From an uncultured Candidatus Saccharibacteria bacterium (lineage in GTDB: Bacteria; Patescibacteriota; Saccharimonadia; Saccharimonadales; Saccharimonadaceae): DNA of 55,937 bases. The position numbers and the translations under genes were made by a program. This document shows, piece after piece, positions 24,157 to 32,984 of this stretch (within the stretch, counting starts at the first letter, position 1; every line of letters starts with the position of its first letter). Under the pieces are notes generated by a model. It searched no databases, was not told where the DNA came from, and was given only the letters and a program-made list of their open reading frames with translations. The stretch is from assembly GCA_947428935.1 (NCBI GenBank), contig CANENS010000009.1:1-55937 (forward strand), in the 5' to 3' direction.

Positions 24157-24750
24157 TTATCGAATCGAAATAATCGAAGTCTTTCCGTTGATGCTATCGG
24201 AAAAGGTTGCTCGAAAAACTAAGCCATCATCATTCACCCAAATGTACATCTTTGAAGTCGGAGACTTTACTTCCAGATGTCCCGCGACGCCGCCAAACTG
24301 CTCAACTGTCTCGTCGTAAGTATATGAGGTTCCTTCGCGCAATAAGTTTTGTAGTTCATAGCCCTTCGCGATCTTGAAAGTGCTATCTTTGATTTTGTCT
24401 TTGTCATAAGTACCCTTAACTGTACCCGATCCGTCTTTATATTCGATTGTGATTTTCTTTTTGTCGGATAGTTGCCAAGTGTACTTTTCTTCCGTATCGG
24501 CCTTTTCGCCCTCAAATCCCATAACTTCGTTCGCTTCTGTGAGTGTCATTTTCGGTTCGAGCAACTCCATACATTCCTCGACATCGCAATTCGCCCTAGG
24601 CGCTAATTCCAAAACTTCGCCGCTACCATCATTGTCGCCGGAATTGGTCTGATTGTTTTCCATCAGTGCCACAACGCCTAGCAAACCTAGGAGTATCGCG
24701 GTTACTACGGCGATTATGATTGCTGCTGAATTCTTCGTATCTTTCTTCAT
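24157..24750 (-). CDS. membrane-anchored BamE/BLIP-like protein
   Basis: This 197-residue protein has an N-terminal membrane anchor (about residues 10-30), a short linker, and an extracytoplasmic domain with two related units. Each has a helix and a beta-meander: KMTLTEANEVMGFEGEKADT with YTWQLSDKKKITIEY, then TSYTYDETVEQFGGVAGHLE with MYIWVNDDGLVFRATFSD. This resembles the SmpA/BamE and beta-lactamase-inhibitor (BLIP) fold. Cys residues in NCDVEECMELL could form a disulfide. It lies just downstream of tRNA-Pro on the same strand. The function is unknown. Confidence 0.7.
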   Translation of the reverse strand: MKKDTKNSAAIIIAVVTAILLGLLGVVALMENNQTNSGDNDGSGEVLELAPRANCDVEECMELLEPKMTLTEANEVMGFEGEKADTEEKYTWQLSDKKKITIEYKDGSGTVKGTYDKDKIKDSTFKIAKGYELQNLLREGTSYTYDETVEQFGGVAGHLEVKSPTSKMYIWVNDDGLVFRATFSDSINGKTSIISIR

Positions 24751-24771
24751 GTGATCTCTTTATCCTTAAGC

Positions 24772-24846
24772 TGGTCGGGGTTACTGGGATCGAACCAGCG
24801 ACCTCACGTCCCCCAGACGTACGCGCTACCACTGCGCCAAACCCCG
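24772..24846 (-). tRNA. tRNA-Pro(GGG)
   Basis: A full cloverleaf can be drawn on the minus strand. The acceptor CGGGGTT pairs with AACCCCG; the D stem is GCGC/GCGC; the anticodon stem TACGT/ACGTG has loop CTGGGGG, giving anticodon GGG. The T arm is GCTGG with loop TTCGATC. The discriminator is A and CCA is encoded. The C1-G72 pair and discriminator A fit proline identity. Total 75 bases. Confidence 0.95.
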
Positions 24847-24977
24847 ACTACTAGTATTATAACACGGATAAGCCGATTGGCATAGAGGCATAACAGTTAG
24901 ATTTGAACAAAAAAAGTCACATTTTGTCTTTCGAGTAAAATCGGTTATAATAGTTAAGGTAAAGTGAGGTCAAGAAA

Positions 24978-26264
24978 ATGCAGGAAAGCGATCATTTAGT
25001 CGGAGAAAAGTTCGAACAGTCGGAATCAACGGCAGAAGTCAGTGCGGAACAACAGGAACAATTTGAAAAATGGAATGCCGCGATGTCGGAGGGGAAAGTC
25101 CCACCCTTTGACGATAGTAGTACGTGGCTTGAAGCTTATCTAGAAGGTGCGCAGGGAGGTTCGGTCCCGAAAGAAGATTATTATGCTGAGCAAATGCGAA
25201 AAGTTATTGACGAATCTTGGGGCTCGTCGCCGGAATCCGACGATAGTAGAGAAAAAGACTCGGAAAATCAGACTTTCAAAAATCTGCACAAGGATTGGGA
25301 GGAAGCAGCAAAAGCAGATTCCGTCGACACAAATAATGATAAAAAGCTAGAAACGGTCGGTGAAGGGGAAGAGGATGATGAGATAGAATTAGAGTTTCTC
25401 AAGGGCAAAGAACGGGATGTTGTGAGTGGCGAAACCGAGAAGACTTCCTATAATGATGAATTAGGTCAGGCAAGCCAAATGGCGGGGTATGGATTCGATG
25501 CCGCAGCCAAAATGTATGGCTTGGAAACGGTTTTGAAAGAAATACGCGATACCGACGAAAAAGATCGTGATGCAAAAAATCCTATTGGTGCGATTTATGA
25601 CCGTTTAGCACCCGATCCGAAGTCGCGCCGCCAATTATTTGCCGAAATCTACAAGGATTCAGTAGAACCTAGTAAATATGCTACTGAAATTAAAAAGGAT
25701 ACTCCGACCGAACGGATTGGCCTTGATGTGCGTAATCATTTTTACGAAAGAAGCGCGGACGCAGACTCGAGCTGGTATTGGCGGAGGTCGCAAGAGAATG
25801 TTACGCAAAACGCAGTTGATGCAATCAGCTCCACGAAAAGACTTTTGGATGCTATTGAGAACGACGAGGATTTCTCAAAATTGCGCGAGCGCGCGGCCAG
25901 ACAAAATAAGGAGCCAATTAAATATCTGCTATATAATGATGTTAATTCGACCTTATCTAAATTCTTTGACAATGTGGGCGAGAGTTTGGAAGAAAACGCT
26001 AATTTAGCGATTCAAGAATTGACAAACGAGGAGTATAAAAAGGGCAACACAGAGTTTTTGCAGGACGTTAGAGAGCTTGCAAAAAATGAAGATCCGACCA
26101 ACCTTCTGGAATACGTCGAAGATATTGAGGCGGAAATTGACCAACCTACCGCAGACAAAGCGATGAATATTTTGAAAGAAACGCATCCTGATCTTGAATT
26201 ACAATTGACTGACGAATTTAAAGCCAATATAATGAAGTTAATCAGTAATAAAATCCCGAAGTAA
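24978..26264 (+). CDS. acidic helical protein, unknown function
   Basis: This 428-residue protein is strongly acidic. The first 150 residues are probably disordered (many Glu, Ser, Asp, Gln), and the rest is helical with no membrane segment. A recognisable boundary is the run from about residue 155 (NDELGQASQMAGYGFDAAAK) onward, which looks like a folded helical domain. There is no signal peptide. A TATAAT box near 24948 and AAAGTGAGG ahead of ATG 24978 support the start. The following gene starts 13 bases later, so the two are probably co-transcribed. I do not recognise a family. Confidence 0.75.
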   Translation: MQESDHLVGEKFEQSESTAEVSAEQQEQFEKWNAAMSEGKVPPFDDSSTWLEAYLEGAQGGSVPKEDYYAEQMRKVIDESWGSSPESDDSREKDSENQTFKNLHKDWEEAAKADSVDTNNDKKLETVGEGEEDDEIELEFLKGKERDVVSGETEKTSYNDELGQASQMAGYGFDAAAKMYGLETVLKEIRDTDEKDRDAKNPIGAIYDRLAPDPKSRRQLFAEIYKDSVEPSKYATEIKKDTPTERIGLDVRNHFYERSADADSSWYWRRSQENVTQNAVDAISSTKRLLDAIENDEDFSKLRERAARQNKEPIKYLLYNDVNSTLSKFFDNVGESLEENANLAIQELTNEEYKKGNTEFLQDVRELAKNEDPTNLLEYVEDIEAEIDQPTADKAMNILKETHPDLELQLTDEFKANIMKLISNKIPK

Positions 26265-26277
26265 AGGAATTTAGGCA

Positions 26278-27018
26278 ATGAAAATATTGCAATTAAACAT
26301 TTGGATGGGGAAAGTTGAAGGAAATCTGAAGCGATTTTTAGAAAAACACGATTTTGACGTGATTTGCATGCAAGAGGTCATGTTTTCCAAAGATCGCGAG
26401 TTGCACCTTTCGCGTCTTTGTTTTGATTGCTCCCAAATTATTAAAATCAGTAGGATGCCACATGCCTATTTTTCGCCTAATTGGAGTAGCGAAATCGCTG
26501 GCGGCACTTTTGAACTCGGGAACTTGATTTTGAGTAAAATTCCAATAGTAAGCACTGAAAATATTTTTGTGAGTGGGGAATTTAAAACCAAAACAGTTCT
26601 TGGCGAGAAACCGGGAAATAATTTGAATGTTCAAATCGTAAAACTACAGAATAGTTTTACGATTATAAATCACCATGGCTACTGGCAGCCGAATCCAATT
26701 GGAAACGACGACACGATCCGGGCTTTTGAAAAAGTCGCGCAAATTGTTCGTGCACAAAAGACACCTTTGGTCATGTGTGGTGACCTGAATATTATTCATG
26801 AGTCGCCTGCTATGCGCCCATTCGACTTTTTGCGAGATTTGACACACGAAAATAATGTTAAGAGCACCCTTTCCGGATTGAAGTTTGATGGTGAGGTGCC
26901 TTGCGATCATATTTTGGTAAGTTCGGACGTAGAAGCGGAAGATTTTATAGTGTATAATGATTTAGTTTCGGATCATTTAGCGATTGCTGTGGAAGTAGAG
27001 GTGAAAAATGCGGCCTAA
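26278..27018 (+). CDS. endonuclease/exonuclease/phosphatase (EEP) family protein
   Basis: This 246-residue protein has the EEP (DNase I-like) fold, a metal-dependent phosphodiesterase. Key motifs are MKILQLNIWMG at the start, ICMQEV with the metal-binding Glu, INHHGYWQP, the catalytic LVMCGDLNII, and LVSDHLAIAVEV with the final Asp-His pair. Members act on DNA, RNA, inositol phosphates or sphingomyelin, and the substrate here cannot be called. It overlaps the next gene by 11 bases, suggesting coupled translation. Confidence 0.85.
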   Translation: MKILQLNIWMGKVEGNLKRFLEKHDFDVICMQEVMFSKDRELHLSRLCFDCSQIIKISRMPHAYFSPNWSSEIAGGTFELGNLILSKIPIVSTENIFVSGEFKTKTVLGEKPGNNLNVQIVKLQNSFTIINHHGYWQPNPIGNDDTIRAFEKVAQIVRAQKTPLVMCGDLNIIHESPAMRPFDFLRDLTHENNVKSTLSGLKFDGEVPCDHILVSSDVEAEDFIVYNDLVSDHLAIAVEVEVKNAA

Positions 27019-27319
27019 AATCGTGACGCTTTGCGGCTCAATTCGTTTTTGGGATAAAATTCAGGAAATGGCCGAGCGCCTAGAGCTCGAAAATCATTTT
27101 GCCGTAATCGGGATTACTCCGCACGTCATGAAACGAGATCTTTCGCCCGAGGAAGAAGACCGGCTGGATGAACTACACCGTGAGAAAATCAAAATTTCCG
27201 ACGCCATTTTTGTGGTGAATGTTGATGGCTATATAGGGAAGAGTACGGCCTCGGAAATCGCTTTTGCAAAAGAACTCGGTAAGGAAATTTTATATTTGGA
27301 ACCGCATCAGATCGCTTGA
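27008..27319 (+). CDS. nucleoside 2-deoxyribosyltransferase-like protein
   Basis: This 103-residue protein has the short Rossmann-like pattern of nucleoside 2-deoxyribosyltransferase-like and DUF4406-type proteins: IVTLCGSIRFWDKIQEMAER at the start, the central KISDAIFVVNVDGYIG, and STASEIAFAKELGKEILYLE at the end. True deoxyribosyltransferases move deoxyribose between bases; many short relatives are uncharacterised. A related protein is at 36857-37261. The gene overlaps the EEP gene by 11 bases. Confidence 0.7.
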   Translation: MRPKIVTLCGSIRFWDKIQEMAERLELENHFAVIGITPHVMKRDLSPEEEDRLDELHREKIKISDAIFVVNVDGYIGKSTASEIAFAKELGKEILYLEPHQIA

Positions 27320-27407
27320 TATAAAGCTTCAAACATGGTATTCTAGAGTACGGAACGATAGATTTGTAGCTTAAAATTATGGTTCATATTGGAGGTGTAT
27401 ATCAACA

Positions 27408-28196
27408 ATGTCCAAAACTAAAGGCGTTTGTTTAAAAAAAGAACCTATTTTGTCGGCTGAACATTCATTACAAGTGACGACTCTAATTGACGGCGCAACC
27501 TACGCTGACATAGCACAGGGAAATCATGTAGGGATTTTTAATGCTCTGCACCATTTATTTCCATCCCGAAAAATACAAGCCGGCCTCGACCTGTGTGGAA
27601 TCTGTGGCAAGACTAAAAGTGACGACTGTGGTTTTGAATTCGACGTCTTGCAAAGGACGGGCTTCTGTTCCTCTGCCGATGATATGAGGAGGCGCCTGAA
27701 CTCTTTGAAGAGAAGCGAGCGCAGTCAATACTATTTATGTAATGGTCTCTTCGCTGCGGCTTATTTGAGTGAGTCTAGTAGCGCTACTAGTAGCTATCAT
27801 TTTCTGATTACTTGTGCTTCTTCGACTAGCGAAGGAGGACCTCGCGGAGCACTATTGCCAGCCGTTTCGGATTATCCGGCGGAAGAACATCAAGAACCAG
27901 TCTCTCTGACTCAGATACTAGAAAAACTGCGCCAAAAGTCACATACATTTTTGCTGTTGGTGGATTCGCAGCGTGAATTTTGGCGAGAATATTATGATCG
28001 GGAGCAAATAATCTTGGTTAATCAACCATATTGGATATCATTGATCGAAGCGGCGGTTATCGGCATTGTGGAAGGGAGACTTGACCGGGAGGGTGTAAAA
28101 TCCTTTTTGAGCAACCACACTGGAAATGAGACGACCGCAAACATTATCACCGGCCACCTACGCAATGTGTTGCATAGGTTAGAAGTTGATTCATAA
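27408..28196 (+). CDS. hypothetical protein with Cys-rich N-terminal part
   Basis: This 262-residue protein has a Cys cluster at about residues 62-88 (LDLCGICGKTKSDDCGFEFD, then GFCSS) that could bind zinc. A low-complexity Ser stretch follows near 120 and a hydrophobic strand TFLLLVDSQREFW near 180. No signal peptide is present. The Shine-Dalgarno TTGGAGGTG precedes ATG 27408, and a perfect hairpin terminator follows at 28205-28225, so it is a single-gene unit. I do not recognise a family. Confidence 0.7.
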   Translation: MSKTKGVCLKKEPILSAEHSLQVTTLIDGATYADIAQGNHVGIFNALHHLFPSRKIQAGLDLCGICGKTKSDDCGFEFDVLQRTGFCSSADDMRRRLNSLKRSERSQYYLCNGLFAAAYLSESSSATSSYHFLITCASSTSEGGPRGALLPAVSDYPAEEHQEPVSLTQILEKLRQKSHTFLLLVDSQREFWREYYDREQIILVNQPYWISLIEAAVIGIVEGRLDREGVKSFLSNHTGNETTANIITGHLRNVLHRLEVDS

Positions 28197-28204
28197 AATA
28201 ATAA

Positions 28205-28225
28205 AGGCCCCTATCCTAGGGGCCT
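28205..28225. terminator. terminator between convergent genes
   Basis: AGGCCCCTA (28205-28213) pairs perfectly with TAGGGGCCT (28217-28225) around a three-base loop. The plus strand continues CGTTT. It lies just before the stop of the convergent gene at 28229. Confidence 0.85.
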
Positions 28226-28228
28226 CGT

Positions 28229-29002
28229 TTATGCCAACTGTTTCATCAATGCTCGATATGCTTCTAGAAAAGCTTGATCGTTCTTCTTTTTGCTTAGACT
28301 GTACTCCTTCTTCAAGTAGATTTTACGAGCTGGACCAAAAAATTGTTCGGCATATCTTGAGTTAAAGCGGCAACTCTTCTCCTCTAAGATCAGGCCCAAG
28401 GTCTGAGTATAAGTTTCGGGCGGGAAATTATAAGCCATCGCGAAACACAAATCCGCATATAGAGCCAGGGAATAAATATTGCCTCTCGAATTTATTGAGA
28501 CCATAGGGCTAAACCAACCTAGCGCAATACAAACGGATGACAGGATGACTGAAAAACAACTTAGCCAAATCCGTATCGGAAACCTCAGGAAATTAGGGTT
28601 CGAACATGGCATAATTGCTATCACTCCTAATGCTCTAATCTCCGATTCTAAGTGACGAGCGACTTGATCACCTACTCCAAAGGTTATAATCTTCGGCTTA
28701 TAGTTGTGCGTTATTATATCGCTTGCAACTAGATCAGCAGTTGCTTCTGGTTTCCAGCCTGCCTTTGCGCGCTCGACAAACGTAATTCCTCCACGTAACT
28801 CTTGCGAAATTAGTGATATGAATCTTTTGTCTTCTGGGTCGCCAATAAAATAATGCATAACAACCCCCTCTCCTTCTCGAGCGGGCGAAGCGGAGCGTAT
28901 CAGTGTTAATTCACCACTGATCTTGCCAAACAGTCGAACCGCCACAAAGCTAATACTATTCAGACAAAGCAAAACCGTCAGAACAAAAATCGAGTACTTC
29001 AC
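28229..29002 (-). CDS. membrane protein, unknown function
   Basis: This 257-residue protein has an N-terminal hydrophobic segment (SIFVLTVLLCLNSISFVAVR). A soluble part of about 110 residues follows with an alpha/beta look (ADLVASDIITHNYKPKIITF, GVGDQVARHLE). One or two membrane helices lie near residues 145-170 (WLSCFSVILSSVCIALGWF), and the tail is basic (LKKEYSLSKKKNDQAF). GTG 29002 lies nine bases after AAAAAGGAGG, supporting this start. I do not recognise a family. The middle might be a hydrolase-like fold, but no catalytic motif is clear. Confidence 0.7.
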   Translation of the reverse strand: MKYSIFVLTVLLCLNSISFVAVRLFGKISGELTLIRSASPAREGEGVVMHYFIGDPEDKRFISLISQELRGGITFVERAKAGWKPEATADLVASDIITHNYKPKIITFGVGDQVARHLESEIRALGVIAIMPCSNPNFLRFPIRIWLSCFSVILSSVCIALGWFSPMVSINSRGNIYSLALYADLCFAMAYNFPPETYTQTLGLILEEKSCRFNSRYAEQFFGPARKIYLKKEYSLSKKKNDQAFLEAYRALMKQLA

Positions 29003-29126
29003 ACATCATCACCTCCTTTTTACAACTGTGTGATAACGTAATTATATCATAGAATTAATCGAGCCGGTTGCAATAATCATCTTTAAGGTGTTTGCCGCGT
29101 CTACGTTTCGCTTTGCACAACGAAAA

Positions 29127-29151
29127 CCCCAAGGCAAAACTTACCTCGGGG
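29127..29151 (-). terminator. terminator of the metallo-beta-lactamase-fold gene
   Basis: On the minus strand CCCCGAGG (29151-29144) pairs with CCTTGGGG (29134-29127), followed by TTTTCGTT. Confidence 0.7.
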
Positions 29152-29181
29152 TGATAATTCAAGGCTAGATTAGCCGCAATA

Positions 29182-29825
29182 TTATTTTCTATAAAAATCA
29201 AATACATCACCTGGAAGCATAGGAACGAATTCCGCACCTATATTTTCGCAAATACCTTTTAGAAAATTATCGTAGATGTCTTTGCCCATTTTTGATAATA
29301 GGCCATCATGCATCGGTATGACATACTTCGGTTTCGCGACTTTGATAAATTCTACGCTCTCCGAAATTTTTGCCCACGGCGCAACTTCTGGCACTAAAAG
29401 CATAGGCACAGGTTTTGTCGAATCCAATAAGTCAAAAGAATCGCCTGGATTAAGTACTTGGTCATCAATAACTACGCCGATATTACGACATGGTACTTTT
29501 CCAGCAAAGACCGAAGCATGATCTTTACTGAAGAATTCTAGCTTAAAATCGCCAATTTCAGCAACATCTCCGCCAGCCACTAAAGTCAGGTTTGATATTT
29601 CAGCATTGACATCTTCCGGTGCGAAAAATTTTGCATTTGGATTTAATTCGAGAATTTCAGTAATTTTTCCGGCTGAAAATGATCGGAATGAATGTGCGTA
29701 ATAATAATTGCTACGACATTTTCTAGCTTAGGTAAAGTATCGGCGAATTCGACGGGGTCAAAAACCAATTTTTGATCATCTTTTTCTAAAACTAAGCCAG
29801 AATGTTCTAATTTTGTAATCTTCAT
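29182..29825 (-). pseudogene. metallo-beta-lactamase-fold hydrolase, frameshifted
   Basis: From ATG 29825 the frame gives MKITKLEHSGLVLEKDDQKL and the metal motif ITHIHSDHFQPEK (THxHxDH), then stops after 60 codons. The neighbouring frame picks up exactly there (KITEILELNPNAKFF...) and runs through HASVFAGKVPCRNIGVVI, YVIPMHDGLL and LPGDVFDFYRK to the stop at 29182. A single missing base in the T5/A5 run at 29664-29668 accounts for the break. With it restored, the protein would be a normal L-ascorbate-6-phosphate-lactonase-like (UPF0173-type) enzyme of about 215 residues. A sequencing error cannot be excluded. It is the third gene of an operon with the Cdd1-like and GyrI-like genes. Confidence 0.75.
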
Positions 29826-29849
29826 TTTTTCTTCCTTTTTAATAAAAAA

Positions 29850-30491
29850 TTATCCCTGCGAAGACTTCCTTATCGGGTGCCGTAAAACGGTTTTTAATTT
29901 TTCTACAGCACATCGACGGGGATCGCTGAGATAAATTTCGTGATGATAGCGTGGATTTTGAATATCCAACTCGTAGCCTTGATCTCTAGCGTACTCATCC
30001 ATGGCCGCTATGGTTGCCGGCTCGTCATCGTAACTTCCGATATGCATGCATTGGACGACAAGTCCCTCGTCATAGCTAAAGAATTCAACTTTCGAAAAAT
30101 CTTTTTGCTTTTTTCGCGTTGCCTCCTCGACCGCCCAATTAAAATCTTTTTCCTGCACAAAATCCGGCAAACGAATCACTGAGATAAATTTCATTTCATC
30201 TTTGCGACTATAATCGAGGCCTTGTACACCATCCTGCCACCAAAAACCTTCAAGCGGCGGCACTACATAATCAAAATACCCTTCAATTCGATAATTAGTT
30301 TTCTTACTCATCTTCAGCGTAAAAGCGACCGCATATAAAAGTTCGATAGATTTTTTGTATTCTCCGCCTTCAGCATTAGGATCACCAGCTCCCCGCACTG
30401 CTAAATAATTCATTTTCGGAATTTCAATAATGTCAGGCTTATTTTTTGGTAAATAAAATTCCTTATATTCTTTCTTAAAATCAAAAGCCAT
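29850..30491 (-). CDS. GyrI-like small-molecule-binding domain protein
   Basis: This 213-residue protein matches the GyrI-like / SOUL-BRE family (AraC-type effector-binding fold) in a form common in Firmicutes and CPR. Motifs are MNYLAVRGAGDPNAEGGEYK, LYAVAFTLKMSKK, YRIEGYFDYVVPPLEGFWWQ, VVQCMHIGSYDDEPATIAAM and the terminal HHEIYLSDPRR. The fold binds small molecules, and some members hydrolyse xenobiotic esters or inhibit gyrase. Its start overlaps the stop of the Cdd1-like gene (TAATG), so the two are translationally coupled. Confidence 0.88.
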   Translation of the reverse strand: MAFDFKKEYKEFYLPKNKPDIIEIPKMNYLAVRGAGDPNAEGGEYKKSIELLYAVAFTLKMSKKTNYRIEGYFDYVVPPLEGFWWQDGVQGLDYSRKDEMKFISVIRLPDFVQEKDFNWAVEEATRKKQKDFSKVEFFSYDEGLVVQCMHIGSYDDEPATIAAMDEYARDQGYELDIQNPRYHHEIYLSDPRRCAVEKLKTVLRHPIRKSSQG

Positions 30492-30751
30492 TATTCCTCC
30501 TCATCTTTCCAATACCACCATTTTAATTTTTCTTCATCCAAATTATCTCCATTTTCAGTGTAATATACTGCCATTCGAAATAAATATAATTGACAACGAT
30601 CTTCACGAAAACCCTTCGCCTCGCAATCACGCAGATATAATTCTTCTGGATCTCGATCTTTTAAATCTTCAACATAATTAATCCCAATGTTCGCTAAACT
30701 TTGCTTTGTCTTTTTGCCTACACCCGGAATCGTGATTAAATCGGTCCTCAT
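30491..30751 (-). CDS. Cdd1-family helix-hairpin-helix protein
   Basis: This 86-residue protein matches the pathogenicity locus Cdd1 family: a helix-hairpin-helix motif ITIPGVGKKTKQSLANIGI at residues 6-24, then VEDLKDRDPEELYLRDCEAK and a C-terminal RMAVYYTEN and KLKWWYWKDEE. The HhH suggests DNA or RNA binding; the role is not established. TATAAT lies exactly six bases before the ATG, so the transcript is probably leaderless. The three-gene operon continues into the GyrI-like and metallo-beta-lactamase-fold genes. Confidence 0.88.
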   Translation of the reverse strand: MRTDLITIPGVGKKTKQSLANIGINYVEDLKDRDPEELYLRDCEAKGFREDRCQLYLFRMAVYYTENGDNLDEEKLKWWYWKDEEE

Positions 30752-30900
30752 TTTTTCATTATATCATAGCTCCTTAAACCAGAAATACCTCATTATTTCA
30801 GGAAGATCTTATTATATTATAAAAACAATCACTCAAATCCTCAGATTATTAGTTTTTTGAAAATGTTTATGTTATAATAAAAATAAGACTGGAGTGAAAA

Positions 30901-31905
30901 ATGCAACAAATTTATATTGTCACTGGTGCAAATGGTTTTCTCGGCAACAATATCGTTCGAAAATTGGTCCAAGATCCAAATAATCACATTCGTGCCCTTG
31001 TTTCATCCTTAGACCGTGCAAACGCGCTCAAGAATCTGCGTTGTGAAATTTTTGCGGGTGATGTGACGAAGCCGAACACTTTGAATGAGATTTTTGATGT
31101 ACCGAGATCCGCACAAGTGTATGTCATTCACTGTGCAGCCGTAGTTTATATTAAATCGCAGCCCAATCCTGCGGTTCGTGAAGTTAATGTTTTTGGTGCT
31201 AAAAATATAGCCGAAAAGACCCTTAGTGTTGACGGTAAACTAGTTTATGTAAACAGTGTGCATTCAATTCCTGAACTTCCAGACGGAGAAGTCATGTCAG
31301 AAATTCGTAATTATAATCCAGAAAAAGTGATTGGCGAATATGCCAAATCGAAGGCCGAGGCAGCACGTTTAATCCTGGAAATGGTGGATAAAAAAGGGCT
31401 GGATGCCTGTATCGTGCAGCCCTCGGGAATTATAGGACCATACGATTACAGAATTAGCCATCTTACCCAACTAATTATTGATGTGGCCACCGCCCGATTA
31501 AAAGCCGGCGTGAAGGGCGGATATGATTTTGTTGATGTACGTGACGTCGTTCAGGGAATTTTAAATGCTTGTAAAATAGGCAGGGTGGGCGAAAGCTACA
31601 TTCTTTCTGGTCACTACTTGACGATCCCAGAGTTATTTCAAATGATCGCTCGAGTTACTGGGCAAAAACCAATCCAAACTTTTCTGCCATTTTGGCTAGC
31701 AAAATTGACTGCACCACTTTCTGAAATATACTACAAGCTCAAAAAACAACCGCCACTCTATACAAAATACTCACTTTACACGCTAAGTTCGAATGCGAAT
31801 TTCTCGCACGCCAAAGCCGATCGAGAACTAAAATATTTTTCGCGTCCTCCGCAAAAGACTATTGATGATACCGTATCATGGTTGAAATCAGTTGGTAAAA
31901 TTTAA
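30901..31905 (+). CDS. extended SDR: NAD-dependent epimerase/dehydratase family
   Basis: This 334-residue extended short-chain dehydrogenase has the nucleotide motif YIVTGANGFLGNNIVRKL (TGxxGxxG), FAGDVTKPNTL, VIHCAAVV, the catalytic YAKSKAEAARLIL (YxxxK), IVQPSGIIGPYDY and YDFVDVRDVVQGI. It resembles dihydroflavonol-4-reductase-like and HpnA-like reductases. The substrate cannot be called. TATAAT near 30873 and TGGAGTG before the ATG support expression on its own. Confidence 0.88.
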   Translation: MQQIYIVTGANGFLGNNIVRKLVQDPNNHIRALVSSLDRANALKNLRCEIFAGDVTKPNTLNEIFDVPRSAQVYVIHCAAVVYIKSQPNPAVREVNVFGAKNIAEKTLSVDGKLVYVNSVHSIPELPDGEVMSEIRNYNPEKVIGEYAKSKAEAARLILEMVDKKGLDACIVQPSGIIGPYDYRISHLTQLIIDVATARLKAGVKGGYDFVDVRDVVQGILNACKIGRVGESYILSGHYLTIPELFQMIARVTGQKPIQTFLPFWLAKLTAPLSEIYYKLKKQPPLYTKYSLYTLSSNANFSHAKADRELKYFSRPPQKTIDDTVSWLKSVGKI

Positions 31906-31909
31906 AAGT

Positions 31910-32210
31910 TTATTTAAAACGCCTAATCTTATCAAAATTGGTTGAGTTTGCAGCGGAACGTAATTTAGATTTGGAACCGTAGTGCGTAGAATTTCCCGGG
32001 CTATCCGATAACATATGTTGCGCGAAAGGGAAACAAACCGCCCGTTGGAGATTTTTACCAAAAATTTCTGGATACCAAGAATTCTCCGTAAGTTCTATAT
32101 CATCTAGTGGCACTCATGTCAGCCAAAAATTTACCTTCGTAGGTGGTAGTAATGATAGCTTCTTCAGCCTCAGCAGAACGTAAACCGTTCAGTTCCTCGC
32201 GCAAAATCAT
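31910..32210 (-). pseudogene. frameshifted small gene, unknown family
   Basis: From ATG 32210 one frame reads MILREELNGLRSAEAEEAII and EGKFLADMSA before a stop. The adjacent frame then continues from that point as PLDDIELTENSWYPEIFGKN and LQRAVCFPFAQHMLSDSPGN to TAA at 31910. Both halves have protein-like composition and join at about 32113, so a single-base change is the simplest explanation. A TATAAT box lies just upstream on the minus strand. I do not recognise the family, and two separate small proteins are an alternative. Confidence 0.45.
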
Positions 32211-32285
32211 CAGCTTTCATTATCACTATTATAACAAAAGATCTGCTCGGAATGCTATAATATAGAAAATAATTTTGGAGTAAAT

Positions 32286-32972
32286 ATGAGCGAGCACGAC
32301 CTGAGCAATCAACATTTATATTTAACTTCTAGTTTCCGTGGACCTGGCGTTGCGCGACTAGTGATACCACACGTGGAAAAGTTGCTCAATAAAACTGCGC
32401 AGGAAATAAAAGTTTCTTACATTATTACGGCTGGCAATCTCAAGCCAGCTGATCAGCGCGATTGGATTAATGAAGGGCGAACAATAATGTTGGAACACGG
32501 CTGGCAGGTTTTTGATTACGATATTGTGGGTAAAAGTGAAACTGACGTCAAAACGGAACTTGACGGTAAAGATATTATATTCGTGCAAGGTGGTTCCTGC
32601 ATGTATATGCTCGAGCAAATGCAAAAATGTAATTTTGCGCAAATTGTTCGTCGACTCGTCTCGCAGGGCGTGCCTTATATTGGTGAAAGCGTCGGCTCGA
32701 TGATTACTGGCCCGGATCTTTCGCCATACAAAGTTTTGTTAAAAGACCGGCGCAAAAATCCTACTGAGCTAGAAAGCTACGCTGGCATTGGCTTAGTTAA
32801 TTTTCTATTTCGTTCGCATTGGAATAATCCTACCAAATACCAAAATTCTGCCGAAAATATTATGAATAATTTTAAAGAATTTTTCTCAATTTCGTCACCG
32901 TTTATTTTGCTGAACGATAATCAGCTAGTTTACGTTGAAGGCGATAATTTTCAAATTTGGGAAGGGAAGTAA
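32286..32972 (+). CDS. divergent peptidase E-like (S51) protein
   Basis: This 228-residue protein is related to peptidase E and the copy at 23049. It has IIFVQGGSCMYMLEQMQKC in the position of the S51 GGNT motif and YIGESVGSMITG as the nucleophile elbow, where the usual GSSAG is changed to GESVG. LFRSHWNNP may hold the catalytic His. The start has TTTTGGAG ahead of ATG 32286, and an extended -10 (TGCTATAATATAG) lies upstream. Altered elbow residues make activity less sure than for the other copy. Confidence 0.75.
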   Translation: MSEHDLSNQHLYLTSSFRGPGVARLVIPHVEKLLNKTAQEIKVSYIITAGNLKPADQRDWINEGRTIMLEHGWQVFDYDIVGKSETDVKTELDGKDIIFVQGGSCMYMLEQMQKCNFAQIVRRLVSQGVPYIGESVGSMITGPDLSPYKVLLKDRRKNPTELESYAGIGLVNFLFRSHWNNPTKYQNSAENIMNNFKEFFSISSPFILLNDNQLVYVEGDNFQIWEGK

Positions 32973-32984
32973 ATTTTATCAGGA

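Noticed and set aside
29055-29237. 60-codon minus-strand frame after the metallo-beta-lactamase-fold gene
   Set aside because: It overlaps that gene's end and the terminator at 29127-29151, and has no ribosome binding site.
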